NCBI GenBank assembly: GCA_964448615.1
Contig: CAYUWH010000013.1
Span: 1 to 39,450 of the forward strand
DNA length: 39,450 nucleotides
Direction: 5' to 3'
Source: CAYUWH01 sp964448615
Lineage (GTDB): Bacteria > Patescibacteriota > Gracilibacteria > Peribacterales > Peribacteraceae
The position numbers were made by a program, and so were the translations under genes. Of this stretch, positions 1-8,318 are shown piece by piece (the first letter of the stretch is position 1; each line of letters begins with the position of its first letter). Below the pieces are notes generated by a model. It was not told the origin of the DNA, did not search any database, and saw only the letters and a program-made list of their open reading frames with translations.

Positions 1-2
1 TG

Positions 3-1247
3 TATCCCGGCGAAGAAAAGAAGCAATACACTGCACTCGAAGGAAAATTGTGGGAAGAAAAGAATGCACTGTATGCAAAGATGCTTCCGAACATTAAGCA
101 TCATGATAAATCGCGCGTACTCGATTATTTCGCGCACAAGCATCACGGCCACCCCAATAAAAAGGAAGAAGACCAAAAGCTCGCGCTTGAACTTGCGCCG
201 TTGCATGTATTTTTCTACGAAGCCTCAAAGCGTGCTCCGCACGATACGGAGTTGACATGGAAAGCCGAGGCTCTCTTCCTTGCTCGCTATACACTGAATC
301 CGACATGGAGCGCTTGGGTTTCTCGCTCGCCGTATACACTGCGGTCCACGACTCCACTTCCAGAAGAACCTGCAACAGGTGCTGAATATTATCCCGGAGA
401 TCCATTGGCTGATGTGGAACATGCAACGGATGATAATGTAAAAGATCGCCTGAATTTCTTGCTGCAAGAATTCATCAAGAAACCTGATATCGCGATTATT
501 CCCGTGCGAGAACGAATGGCCATTGCAAAGTGGAAGAGCGACGTTGCGAAAAAACTCTTGAAAGACATGATGTCGGAGCTTCTCTCTCAAGATAGTTCCG
601 TAGCTGCCCGTACTCTCACGTTTTTTGCAGAATATATTGGCGGTGCCATCAATTTTGGTCCTGACTTCAACGAGTTGCGCGTTCAGTTTTCCAAGAAAAT
701 TCTCAAGCAGGTGAAGAGCGCATCGGAACTCACCGGCGATTATCTCATGATTGCCAAGTTGATATCGGGCAGCAGCGACTGGAAGCATGATGAGCACTAT
801 CACTTCAATGCCCTTCGAGGGATCAACAAGGCGCATGAGCTGAAAAAAATGATTGTGCTCGGCCTCGCCGACAAGCAACCAGCGAATCAGATCCGCTATC
901 TTGTCGTTGCGACCAATGAAAAGGGATTGCGGAACGCCTATTACTATGACGTCCCCAAGGCGGAAAAAGATTTCCCTGAGGATCAGCGAGGAGCGGAATA
1001 CGATTCTCTGAAAGCAAAATGGCAGGAGGAACTTGAAAAAGATAATCTTGCCGCCATGCGCCTTGCAGATATGAAGATCCTAGGCCAAGAAGGTGTCTGG
1101 TACGTTGTGCACAAAAATGACGTAGAGAGAACTGCCACTCTTGTGCGCTACGTTGATAAGGGCAGTCGCACTGTTGCGATGCAACGCAATGTTCCCTACG
1201 ACAACATCAAGCGTCTGTCCGTGCAGAAGAAAGGGAAGGCAGCATAA
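3..1247 (+). CDS. Unknown protein, 5' end outside window
   Basis: The reading frame is open from position 3, so the gene starts before the window; the TTG at 48 is only an internal possible start. About 414 residues are visible. They are mostly helical, charged and soluble, with no signal peptide or membrane segment in the visible part. An early stretch is rich in His and Lys (KHHDKSR, HKHHGHPNKK) and the C-terminus ends in KKGKAA. I recognise no family. The stop codon lies 3 nt from the stop of the convergent 3D-domain gene, with no hairpin between them, unlike the other convergent junctions here. Coding status is well supported by the long frame; function unknown. Confidence 0.8.
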   Translation, partial: YPGEEKKQYTALEGKLWEEKNALYAKMLPNIKHHDKSRVLDYFAHKHHGHPNKKEEDQKLALELAPLHVFFYEASKRAPHDTELTWKAEALFLARYTLNPTWSAWVSRSPYTLRSTTPLPEEPATGAEYYPGDPLADVEHATDDNVKDRLNFLLQEFIKKPDIAIIPVRERMAIAKWKSDVAKKLLKDMMSELLSQDSSVAARTLTFFAEYIGGAINFGPDFNELRVQFSKKILKQVKSASELTGDYLMIAKLISGSSDWKHDEHYHFNALRGINKAHELKKMIVLGLADKQPANQIRYLVVATNEKGLRNAYYYDVPKAEKDFPEDQRGAEYDSLKAKWQEELEKDNLAAMRLADMKILGQEGVWYVVHKNDVERTATLVRYVDKGSRTVAMQRNVPYDNIKRLSVQKKGKAA

Positions 1248-1250
1248 CGC

Positions 1251-2606
1251 TTACAGCGCCTCCCACCCAAAGCCGCGGACGAGACGATATTTCTCCGTGA
1301 TCGTTTCCTGGCGCAGGGTCCGCATGGTCATCGGCCCCACGTTTCCGGCGGATACATCGTTCAGAGATTTAATGAGGCCTGCTGCCAACTGATATTTGGC
1401 GACGGACTGCTTGGTGAGCGCGCCGAAGTTTCCGTTGATCTTTTCAGCCGGAAAGAAACCGCGATCTGCCAGCAACTGCTGGAGCGTGCGCACTTGGTTG
1501 CCGCTGTACCCTTCCTGCAAGAACGCGGAGAGCAGCAATCCCCTCTCCTTCAGAGCAAGATGAATCTCGCGCTTGAGCATCAACTGCGAGGCAACGCGGG
1601 CGATGGCCAGGCGCTTCCACTCCCCTGTCAGCGTGCGCTTGGTAACCGGTCCGATGCGTCCGGCACCCGGAGAATCTTTCTGCCCGACCAACTGGCGGCT
1701 CTGCTGGAATGCCAGAATGGAATCAAACAGTTTTTCATCGTACACACCATTCGTGCGGCCGCGGTAGAAGCCAAGATAGCGCAGCAAGCGCTGGGCGCTC
1801 TGAATATCTTTTGCGGGACTCTGCGGATTCACCATCGGCAGATCGGGAGATGCTTCCTGCTGCGTCAGTGCCGCCAAAAGGTAGGCCGCGATTTCCACCG
1901 TGAGCGCATCCGGCGATGCATCCAGGTGCATGTCTTTCAAGAACGCCTGGAGCGCATTGCGCGTGATATCGCCGAAATTTCCATTCACGGTCGCATCAAA
2001 GTAACCGAGTGTTTTAAGCGTATCCTGCAACATCGCTGCGGAGAGTCCGCTATCCCCGAATTTCACATGAAGATCCATCAATCCTTCCACGGCCACGAAG
2101 GGCTTAAGACGCTCAAAGGGGGCGGGAAGTTCTTCTAGCACCAAGCGTTCCGCAGGTTGCTGGGAACCTTTGGGATAGACCGTGCCGCGAACGCGCTGCA
2201 CCCCGAAGGCGAGCGCGCGAGCAAGACCCTCTTCACCGTGACCGGCCCACACATCCAAGCGATGCGTGGCGCCATTTTCAATAATCGCACCGCCGCGATC
2301 ATGCACTGTGCCAATACCGATACCCGGCAACACAATACGTGTCCCAAATTTATAGCTTGAAGGGGCAGCCAGCATGCCCGGCTTCACTTCCGTTCCGTCC
2401 GCGCCGTTGGTGCCGTTACCGTTTAAGATTTTATCGGCGACTTCTCCTCCTTTCACATAGCAACACTGGCCGGGCAACGGAGAGTAATAGGCCGTGATCA
2501 CGAAGTCCTGCTCGTACGGCTGTGTATCGTCATCGGCGGCGATCGCAGTCGGAACGATACCCGCGATGAGGGATACAAGAGCAAGGGAGGACAGCACGGA
2601 TTTCAT
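1251..2606 (-). CDS. Secreted 3D-domain protein with peptidoglycan-binding repeats
   Basis: This predicted exported protein of 451 residues probably acts on, or binds, peptidoglycan. Residues 1-23 are a signal peptide (MKSVLSSLAL... ending AIA before ADDD). Residues 35-145 match the 3D domain, a double-psi barrel seen in lytic transglycosylases and resuscitation-factor-like proteins, with the conserved pattern FGTRIVLPG, HDRGGAI (Asp103) and HRLDVW (Asp118). Three PG_binding_1-like modules follow at about 183-248, 266-326 and 366-431, each with a (V/T)NGNFG- or NGVYD-type motif. The longer frame beginning at 2681 is rejected because the signal peptide begins at 2606 and an extended -10 box lies at 2636-2644. 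There is no clear Shine-Dalgarno sequence. Catalysis is inferred, not proven. Confidence 0.85.
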   Translation of the reverse strand: MKSVLSSLALVSLIAGIVPTAIAADDDTQPYEQDFVITAYYSPLPGQCCYVKGGEVADKILNGNGTNGADGTEVKPGMLAAPSSYKFGTRIVLPGIGIGTVHDRGGAIIENGATHRLDVWAGHGEEGLARALAFGVQRVRGTVYPKGSQQPAERLVLEELPAPFERLKPFVAVEGLMDLHVKFGDSGLSAAMLQDTLKTLGYFDATVNGNFGDITRNALQAFLKDMHLDASPDALTVEIAAYLLAALTQQEASPDLPMVNPQSPAKDIQSAQRLLRYLGFYRGRTNGVYDEKLFDSILAFQQSRQLVGQKDSPGAGRIGPVTKRTLTGEWKRLAIARVASQLMLKREIHLALKERGLLLSAFLQEGYSGNQVRTLQQLLADRGFFPAEKINGNFGALTKQSVAKYQLAAGLIKSLNDVSAGNVGPMTMRTLRQETITEKYRLVRGFGWEAL

Positions 2607-2635
2607 GTGAGTGTGTGTATGAAACAAATCGAATG

Positions 2636-2644
2636 AGTATATCA
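2636..2644 (-). promoter_or_regulatory. Extended -10 promoter of the 3D-domain gene
   Basis: On the minus strand the sequence TGATATACT is an extended -10 box (TGnTATAAT type). It lies 29 nt before the ATG at 2606 and downstream of the in-frame ATG at 2681, which argues for the shorter protein. No good -35 box is seen. Confidence 0.5.
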
Positions 2645-2731
2645 GAAAATGGTTTTGCATTCCCGCAGGAGGGGGTGACACGAGGTGGAATTGATGTTTT
2701 ATGTTGGTTTGTTAGAAAAAGATGACATAAC

Positions 2732-2809
2732 GGGAAGAGTCCGAGGAAGCCGAGGAAATATCCACATTCTTCGGACTCGTCGGACTCCTCGGTTTCTTCG
2801 ATATCCTCA
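2732..2809. repeat. Family A hairpin (9-nt periodic GAAGARNCC repeat)
   Basis: Imperfect inverted repeat downstream of the M24 peptidase gene. The right arm, read on the minus strand, begins exactly with the TGA stop of that gene and continues TGAGGATATCGAAGAAACC; the left arm (2732-2760) carries the partner AGAGTCCGAGGAAGCCGAGG. The arms consist of a 9-nt unit, roughly CGA-NGA-NNC. It may act as a terminator or processing signal. Related copies lie at 12634-12727 and 22787-22909 and inside gyrB. Confidence 0.75.
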
Positions 2810-3805
2810 CGAAACAACCACCATTTCCTCCAATCTGATCCCAAACTTGCCAGGAATGTATATTGCGGGCTCAATTGCCAATACTTCGTGCTTCAGCACT
2901 GCCTCTTTCGCACGTCGTGAAGAAAGAATTATGCCTTCGTGCACGTCGAGACCCACGCCGTGCCCGAGCGCGTGCGGCAGAATATGCTCCTCCGCAATGC
3001 CGTACTTCGCCATCGTTTCACGCGCCAATGCATCGAGTTGATGATTCGTCACTCCGGGCTTCACCGCATCGAGCACCGCGGTCAGTGCTTCTTTTACGGC
3101 GCGCAACGCATTCGCTTCGGCAGGAGTAGGATCGGCGGTGAAATACACATCACTGCGATCAGCACAGTAGCCTTTTACTTTTGCACCGACATCGATCTGC
3201 ACGATGTGTCCTTTGTGTAACGCACGTGTTGTTGGTGTGTGATGCGGACGGCTTGTATGGCTTCCGAATGCGACGATCGCAGGGAATGCAAGACCGTCGG
3301 CCCCCAATTCATGCGCCCATGTTTCCAATTTCCACGCCAATCCCCGCTCGGTGATGCCGCTGCGCAATGCGGCCGGGACGCGGCGCAACATCTCTTGCGT
3401 GATCCGATGTGCGCGCTTGATGAGGCGCAATTCCGTTTCATCCTTTTCCCGACGATATTGTTCGATTACACCGTTCGTGCGCACCCATTTCGTATCATCG
3501 AATTTGGTTTTCCAGGAACGCAACTGCGCAAGGGTCACATGCTCTTCTTCAAAACCACAAATGGGATTCTTCTTGAGTACCCGCTCCGCTTCCGCCAAGG
3601 GACGAACATGCACGCCATCCCGCACCGATCGCATCGCACCTTCCAGATACCGATCATCGACAAATAGCGTGTATTGACGTGCTGTTACCAATACGCATCC
3701 TGCTGATAGTGTTAAACCGGTTATATACTGGATATTAAGCAAATCAGAGACCCATAATGCCGGCACACCGGCCGTTTCCAGGAGCGCGCGAGGAGAGGGC
3801 AGCAT
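2807..3805 (-). CDS. M24 metallopeptidase, Xaa-Pro aminopeptidase/dipeptidase
   Basis: A cytoplasmic dinuclear-metal aminopeptidase of 332 residues that should cleave Xaa-Pro peptides. Residues 1-120 form the creatinase-like N-domain and 125-332 the pita-bread catalytic domain. Metal ligands are visible: Asp205 (QIDVGA), Asp216 (GYCADRSDV), His282 (ALGHGVGLDVHE), Glu312 (IEPAIY) and Glu326 (RLEEMVVV), plus the substrate-side His near PHHTPT at 187-192. The protein ends at VVVS, a few residues after the last ligand, whereas PepQ/PepP proteins usually run about 10-20 residues further. The TGA stop is the first codon of a family A hairpin, so the tail may have been replaced by the repeat. A weak -10-like TACTCT lies 7 nt before the ATG. 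Confidence 0.92.
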   Translation of the reverse strand: MLPSPRALLETAGVPALWVSDLLNIQYITGLTLSAGCVLVTARQYTLFVDDRYLEGAMRSVRDGVHVRPLAEAERVLKKNPICGFEEEHVTLAQLRSWKTKFDDTKWVRTNGVIEQYRREKDETELRLIKRAHRITQEMLRRVPAALRSGITERGLAWKLETWAHELGADGLAFPAIVAFGSHTSRPHHTPTTRALHKGHIVQIDVGAKVKGYCADRSDVYFTADPTPAEANALRAVKEALTAVLDAVKPGVTNHQLDALARETMAKYGIAEEHILPHALGHGVGLDVHEGIILSSRRAKEAVLKHEVLAIEPAIYIPGKFGIRLEEMVVVS

Positions 3806-3836
3806 GGGTGATAGAGTAGCGTTTTAGCAGCGTTTG

Positions 3837-3845
3837 TGCTACAAT
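3837..3845 (+). promoter_or_regulatory. Extended -10 promoter of the pilin-PKD operon
   Basis: TGCTACAAT is a near-consensus extended -10 box. Its last bases overlap the upstream in-frame ATG at 3844, so that ATG cannot be in the transcript; the ATG at 3868, 22 nt downstream, must be used. Confidence 0.6.
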
Positions 3846-3867
3846 GAGGAGAAATACCCACACTCTC

Positions 3868-4272
3868 ATGACTCGCTCATCCCAATGCGCACAACGATGG
3901 ACAGTACGCGTCGGCGCGGCGGCCATCTCGTTCCTTGTCCCGCTTGCGAACGCAGTCGGACAAATTTTCAACGGAGGCGGCTTGCAGGGGGGCGTAGACC
4001 ACGCGAGAGGATTGCAGGGCATCTCTCAGAATACGAACGTGCGCGCCGTGATCCTCAATATCATTATCGGCGTCCTGAACTTTATGGCGCTCGCCGCGGT
4101 GATTGTCATTATCATTTCCGCCATCCAATTGATCATTTCTCAAGGTGAGGAAGAAGCCATGGGCAAAGCGAAGAAGACTATTTACTACACGCTTGCCGGC
4201 CTTGCCATTATCCTGTTCGCCCGCGTGATCGTAGGACTCGTCACCGTTTACCTCGCCTCATTCGTCGCATGA
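3868..4272 (+). CDS. VirB2/TrbC-like pilin
   Basis: A small membrane protein of 134 residues with the layout of type IV secretion pilins. A signal peptide or first hydrophobic segment covers residues 12-30 (VGAAAISFLVPLANAVGQ), followed by a Gly-rich stretch (FNGGGLQGG). Two transmembrane helices at about 59-91 and 104-131 are separated by a short charged loop (SQGEEEAMGKAKK), as in the VirB2/TrbC family and its CPR relatives. It overlaps the next gene by ATGA, so the two are translationally coupled. The start at 3868 rather than 3844 is chosen because the -10 box covers the first ATG. Together with the TraD-like ATPase at 35864 it suggests a pilus or DNA/protein transfer system, although other subunits are not in the window. 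Confidence 0.8.
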   Translation: MTRSSQCAQRWTVRVGAAAISFLVPLANAVGQIFNGGGLQGGVDHARGLQGISQNTNVRAVILNIIIGVLNFMALAAVIVIIISAIQLIISQGEEEAMGKAKKTIYYTLAGLAIILFARVIVGLVTVYLASFVA

Positions 4273-6671
4273 TGAAGTGGAAAACCTCTCTCGGCCTCAG
4301 TCTTGCTCTGTTCTGCGCAGTGGTGCAGACAGGTATCGCGCAGGCACCTGATATCGCTTCGGAAGAGCGGATGATTCTTGCGGGAGAGATTATCGAAATT
4401 CTGCCACTGACGACAATCAGCTCCCCGAACTACGGATGGATCCTGCTGAAAGATGCCGTCGCCGGTCAGCCCGAACAATTTTTACAGGGAGGAACCGACG
4501 CGATCTTCCGGTATCGCCCCATCGAACCGGGCCGCTACACGCTTTTCGGGGATATCAGCGCTTCGGAAGGATCGGTACATCTGCAGCGCACGTTCCATTT
4601 TGAGGTGAGGCCTCGTGAGGCCGACGCCTCCTCGTCGATTCCCGCCTATCCGGGCTCCGGCGCATCACTCGTTACCACCAATCCCGCATTGCAGCCGGAT
4701 GGCACAGTCAGCTTGTCGAAAGATTCGCAGCTCGTACAACTGCTTCCCCTTGACGCCTCCGTACGCCCCTTGTCGATCGACAGTAATGCGGAACGCGATA
4801 CGAATGGCAACGGCAACCCTTCGGATGACGCCGATGCCGCCGATTCGTTCTTCGTTACATCGGCCACGCCGCTCTATCTGTGGCTGGCAGACAGCGCGGA
4901 AAATGCCCACATGGTCGTGATTCGCGGCGGCGACAGCACCCAGACGATACACGTCGCCTCGTTCGAGTATGCGAAAGTACACAATATGCTGGCGAGCACC
5001 GTGAAGATCGCCGCAGAAAAAGGCACGGGGAGTACGCTGAAATTTTCCGCAATACTTGATGAAGGATTCCCGGCCGAATCTGCGATCCTGTATCAGTGGT
5101 CATTCGGAGACGGGCAAGAAAGTTTGGAAACACGCCCGGAACACACGTTCACCGAAGGGCAGATGTACACCGTGACGGTGCGCATTACCTATCTTGCAAA
5201 CGGAAGAGAAATCGGCCAAGGCGCGGCCCAGGTGATGATTCCTCCTTCCACAGCGACTGCGAGTGCGTCGAGCGCAGGAGCATCTTCGGCACCCTCTTCA
5301 GACGGCGAATCTTCGGGTGGCTTCCTGCCGTTCGGCTTGTCGCTCTGGTCGATCTTCATAGGCCTCGTGATTCTCCTTGTATCGGTAGGCCTTGGTCTCG
5401 GCTTGATTTTCCTGCTCTCAAGACTACGCAAAGGAAGTTCACTCGAAGGACACCTTGCGCGCATGGAAGAGAACATTATGAAAAAGGAGCAAGGAAAAGC
5501 TGTGACATCCGCAGCAGCCGCTCCGCTCGCGATTCCCACGGTCGTGATTCCATCCGCTCCACCGACGCCGGTTGCCTCGGAAGCGAAGCCGAAGACTACT
5601 GATGAAGGTGCAAGTGAAACACAAAAAAAACTGGCAGAGAAGGAGAAGGAAGCCGCGAAAGAACCAGCGATTCCAAGCGAGCCTGTTATCAATACAGAGA
5701 AAGCGCCGGACTGGCTGAAGAAAGGATTGAAGGGAGAAACTGTCACGGCATCAGCTACTCCTGTGCCGCCTGTCACCCCTGTCCCTTCTGTGCCCAAACC
5801 AAATCCCACTCCTGCTCCTCCACCCGCGCCAGCACCGACTCCTGCTCCAGCGCCCTCACCTGCTCCGAAGCCTATCGTCACGCCTCCCGCTCCTCCGGCA
5901 CCAAAGCCAGAAACCAGTACACCTCCGGCTTCGCCTGCCGCGCCGTCCGCTCCGGTCGTCGCCGCCACCTCTGTGGCCGCAACACCTCCTGCGGATGCCG
6001 TCGTTCCCGATTGGCTGAAAGCAGCGCAAACCATGCCGGCTTCTGCTGTTGAAACGCCGAAGCCTGTCATTCCACAGGAAGAACTTCCGGACTGGCTCAA
6101 GCCCGCTCCGGTTTCTACACCTGAACCTGTGATTCCTGCCGCGACGTCGGTTCCTCCGGCACCCACTCCTACTCCAGCACCTGCGCCAAAACCAGCAACT
6201 CCTCCTGGTCCACAGGAAGCACCAAAGCCCACTCCTGCGCCCCCTGTCACTCCTGTCCCCCCTACGCCGTCATCTCCTACTCCCGCTCCGCAGCAGCCCA
6301 AGCCAGCTCCTCAACAGCAACCACGCCCGAACAATCCGCAGAACCCACCACGGCAGCAACAGCAGCGCCAACCTCGGCCGCAGCAACCACGTGATAACCA
6401 GCAAAACCAGCAGCGGCAAGTGCAGCAACCGAAACCCACTCCTGCGCCTGCACCTGCACCTGCTCCACAGCCGAAGCCTGCTATGTCGTTCGCGAACGAC
6501 ATGGCCAGCACTCCTGTGCCTCCTGTTACTCCTGTCACCCCTGTGCCTCCTCAGGCACCCATCACTCCAGCAACACCTATCCCCGAGGAGAAACCTGCTG
6601 TAGAGGAACCAATCGCCTTTATCCGCGCAGAAAGCCTGAATCCGCCAAACAACGAGCCTCCGAAGGCGTAA
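4269..6671 (+). CDS. Membrane-anchored PKD protein with long Pro-rich tail
   Basis: An 800-residue single-pass membrane protein. Residues 1-25 are a signal peptide (cleavage after GIAQA). The outer part has a beta-rich N-terminal module and a PKD domain at about 254-325 with the hallmark WSFGDG. A transmembrane helix lies at about 356-386 (IFIGLVILLVSVGLGLGLIF) followed by RLRKGSS. The remaining 400 residues are low-complexity Pro/Ala/Thr/Gln sequence, probably cytoplasmic and disordered. Three copies of a short motif, PDWLK, stand out at about residues 478-482, 579-583 and 606-610, and a conserved-looking end (EEPIAFIRAESLNPP) follows. It overlaps the pilin gene by 4 nt, so it may be a pilus-associated or adhesion protein whose tail docks a partner. 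No exact family recognised. Confidence 0.85.
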   Translation: MMKWKTSLGLSLALFCAVVQTGIAQAPDIASEERMILAGEIIEILPLTTISSPNYGWILLKDAVAGQPEQFLQGGTDAIFRYRPIEPGRYTLFGDISASEGSVHLQRTFHFEVRPREADASSSIPAYPGSGASLVTTNPALQPDGTVSLSKDSQLVQLLPLDASVRPLSIDSNAERDTNGNGNPSDDADAADSFFVTSATPLYLWLADSAENAHMVVIRGGDSTQTIHVASFEYAKVHNMLASTVKIAAEKGTGSTLKFSAILDEGFPAESAILYQWSFGDGQESLETRPEHTFTEGQMYTVTVRITYLANGREIGQGAAQVMIPPSTATASASSAGASSAPSSDGESSGGFLPFGLSLWSIFIGLVILLVSVGLGLGLIFLLSRLRKGSSLEGHLARMEENIMKKEQGKAVTSAAAAPLAIPTVVIPSAPPTPVASEAKPKTTDEGASETQKKLAEKEKEAAKEPAIPSEPVINTEKAPDWLKKGLKGETVTASATPVPPVTPVPSVPKPNPTPAPPPAPAPTPAPAPSPAPKPIVTPPAPPAPKPETSTPPASPAAPSAPVVAATSVAATPPADAVVPDWLKAAQTMPASAVETPKPVIPQEELPDWLKPAPVSTPEPVIPAATSVPPAPTPTPAPAPKPATPPGPQEAPKPTPAPPVTPVPPTPSSPTPAPQQPKPAPQQQPRPNNPQNPPRQQQQRQPRPQQPRDNQQNQQRQVQQPKPTPAPAPAPAPQPKPAMSFANDMASTPVPPVTPVTPVPPQAPITPATPIPEEKPAVEEPIAFIRAESLNPPNNEPPKA

Positions 6672-6681
6672 GCGTTTTGAG

Positions 6682-6709
6682 TTGAGCAACAGGCAAAAGA
6701 TGGTAGGAT
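6682..6709 (+). promoter_or_regulatory. Promoter of tRNA-His
   Basis: A -35-like TTGAGC (6682-6687), a 16-nt spacer and a -10-like TAGGAT (6704-6709) stand about 28 nt before the tRNA. Confidence 0.5.
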
Positions 6710-6737
6710 TGGGCATCGGCAAACCACGTTTTCGCAT

Positions 6738-6816
6738 GGCGAGCGTAGCTCAGTTTGGTTAGAGCATCAGGTTGTGGTCCTGAGGGTCGCGGGTTCGAGT
6801 CCCGTCGCTCGCCCCA
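6738..6816 (+). tRNA. tRNA-His (GTG)
   Basis: A complete cloverleaf can be folded. G6738 is the extra G-1 typical of tRNA-His and faces C6813 (discriminator C73). The acceptor stem is GCGAGCG (6739-6745) with CGCTCGC (6806-6812). The D-arm has GCTC/GAGC, the anticodon arm TCAGG-TTGTGGT-CCTGA with anticodon GTG, and the T-arm GCGGG-TTCGAGT-CCCGT. The 3' CCA is encoded (6814-6816). hisS, whose product charges this tRNA, lies 1.5 kb downstream on the same strand. Confidence 0.97.
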
Positions 6817-6910
6817 TCTATCTTCGCGGTAAACGTGCTTCTGAGGTTTAAGCTGCAATACATCTTGGCATCTTGGTGATACCGCTCCGACGCGATGGGT
6901 GTGAGGTTTT

Positions 6911-6939
6911 TTGACATACTTGCCATAACAATAAATAAT
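6911..6939 (+). promoter_or_regulatory. Promoter of the unknown gene at 7000
   Basis: A perfect -35 box TTGACA (6911-6916) is followed by a 17-nt spacer and an A+T-rich -10 region (AATAAT, 6934-6939). The next 60 nt form the leader of the gene at 7000. Confidence 0.5.
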
Positions 6940-6999
6940 ACCCCGGCAGCACTCGCGCTGTGAGCAACCTTCACACCATCACCAAACGCAGGAGTTTCA

Positions 7000-7491
7000 A
7001 TGGCGAATACCCCTGGCCTTCTAGCTCTCACGATGAAGGACGATCTCTTAAAGATCGCTCAAGAGCAACGCAAGCGTCACACGAAATATCAGGAGCGTTA
7101 TCTCTGTATCGATGCCCGCAACGCATCCGCCGAGGAAGTCCGTGCGTGGCTGGATGCAGCATTTCGCACGCTGGAGGAATACTGGGGACCCTACACGGAG
7201 TTCTATCCATTCCTCTACATCATCGTCACCCTCCCCGCTCCTTCACAGGATGTGGAACACCAGTGGGCGTTCATCGTTACGGACGATACCGAACACGATA
7301 CGCTCACGGTCGTGCAGTGCTGGCTCGAGGTACAAGAGGCAGAGGTCGAAGCCTCGAAAACGGCAGACGGTCTGAGTCTCAGGTGCGTGCCGGGGCAAGC
7401 GCTCCCCTCCTTCATCTTCGTTCCGCTCGACGAACGCGATGACTGGTTCGCATGCATTCAACAACTGGAAGGAGACAACTACTCTTTCTAA
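7000..7491 (+). CDS. Unknown acidic soluble protein
   Basis: A 163-residue protein with no signal peptide or membrane helix. It is acidic, with mixed alpha/beta patterns (FYPFLYIIVTLPAP, WAFIVTDD, LTVVQCWLEVQEAEVE, SFIFVPLDERDDWF) that suggest a compact single domain. I recognise no family. An AGGAG ribosome site lies just upstream of the ATG, one of the few clear Shine-Dalgarno sequences here, and a TTGACA promoter lies at 6911. It converges on another unknown acidic gene (7601-8155), with three hairpins between them. Confidence 0.8.
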   Translation: MANTPGLLALTMKDDLLKIAQEQRKRHTKYQERYLCIDARNASAEEVRAWLDAAFRTLEEYWGPYTEFYPFLYIIVTLPAPSQDVEHQWAFIVTDDTEHDTLTVVQCWLEVQEAEVEASKTADGLSLRCVPGQALPSFIFVPLDERDDWFACIQQLEGDNYSF

Positions 7492-7506
7492 CCATGTTCT
7501 CCGCCT

Positions 7507-7595
7507 CCACCCTTCGACAAGCTCAGGGTGGGGGCATTTTTAAATCCCCCTCACACGTTCGTGTGAAGGGGTGGGTTCCTGCTCAGAGCAGGAAG
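7507..7595. terminator. Three consecutive hairpins between convergent genes
   Basis: Three inverted repeats stand in a row. The first is CCACCCT...AGGGTGG (about 7507-7531), containing CTTCGACAAGCTCAGG, a repeat type common in environmental bacterial genomes. The second is CCCCTCACACG paired with CGTGTGAAGGGG (about 7547-7572). The third is TTCCTGCT-CAG-AGCAGGAA (about 7576-7595). T and A runs flank the first. They probably terminate both convergent genes. Confidence 0.65.
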
Positions 7596-7600
7596 CGGTG

Positions 7601-8155
7601 TTACCACTCCTCCTCGTCTTTGTCCTCGCCCGCCAAGCGCTCGAGCATCTCGATCGCGCCTTCGATCGTGTGGCAGCGATGCAACTCGGCCGCTTCGCAG
7701 ATGGCCTCGAGCACCTTGTCGGTACTCATCTCCTCCACGTCGTAGACACGCAGAACGGCCGACCGGATCTCCATGATCATCTGGGTGGCGGCTTCGGAGT
7801 CGAAGTCGATCTCCGCGAACGCCTCGGAGAGGAAGATCAGCCACTTGAACAAGACCGTGAGTCCTTCCTCTTCCTTGAGTTCGTATCGAACCCGGAAGAG
7901 CCCGACGACCTGTGCGACGTCGAGATCGTGATCGCGCATCAGCTCGACGGCCTTCTTGATGTTGCCCTCGAAGGAAACCTGCACCTCGAGCAGCGAATCG
8001 AGATCGGCCGGGCTGAGGCCGAACTCTTCGACGCATTCTACGAGGAATGCGGTGCTCGCGGTCGTGATCTTGCCCGTCTCACGGGCGGTTTCCACAGCGG
8101 AACGGACCATCCGACGGATGGCCTTTTTCTCTCCGATCACCACCGTGCCGTTCAT
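7601..8155 (-). CDS. Unknown acidic helical protein
   Basis: A 184-residue acidic, mostly helical, soluble protein (MNGTVVIGEKKAIRRMVRSA... ending GEDKDEEEW). No family recognised. The ATG at 8155 is chosen over the longer frame to 8311 because an AGGAG ribosome site lies 7-8 nt upstream and a good promoter at 8190-8217 lies inside the longer frame. Codons are strongly biased to C/G third positions. It shares the clear Shine-Dalgarno sequence and consensus-like promoter with the neighbouring gene at 7000, a style unlike most genes in the window. Confidence 0.8.
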   Translation of the reverse strand: MNGTVVIGEKKAIRRMVRSAVETARETGKITTASTAFLVECVEEFGLSPADLDSLLEVQVSFEGNIKKAVELMRDHDLDVAQVVGLFRVRYELKEEEGLTVLFKWLIFLSEAFAEIDFDSEAATQMIMEIRSAVLRVYDVEEMSTDKVLEAICEAAELHRCHTIEGAIEMLERLAGEDKDEEEW

Positions 8156-8189
8156 CTTGCTTCTCCTGTTGTTAATGAACTTCAAAACT

Positions 8190-8217
8190 ACTATACATAT
8201 TTTTCTAAAATAGTCAA
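8190..8217 (-). promoter_or_regulatory. Promoter of the gene at 7601-8155
   Basis: On the minus strand there is TTGACT (8212-8217), a 16-nt A+T-rich spacer and TATAGT (8190-8195), giving a leader of about 28 nt. Confidence 0.65.
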
Positions 8218-8318
8218 TTAAACCATCGTAGAAGTCTAAAATGCATACAAGGGCTTGCCTGAGCCCTTCCCTCTTTCTGCGCTCAATGCTAAGCTGAATC
8301 AACATTCGCACGTTTTCT

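Noticed and set aside
4270..4272. Use of an alternative genetic code with TGA as sense codon
   Set aside because: TGA ends many well-defined proteins here (pilin, gyrB, PMT, GT2), and Gly and Trp positions in conserved motifs use normal codons.
5189..6301. Long Gly/Ala-rich antisense frame opposite the PKD protein
   Set aside because: It is the complement of the Pro-rich tail codons; low complexity and no start context.
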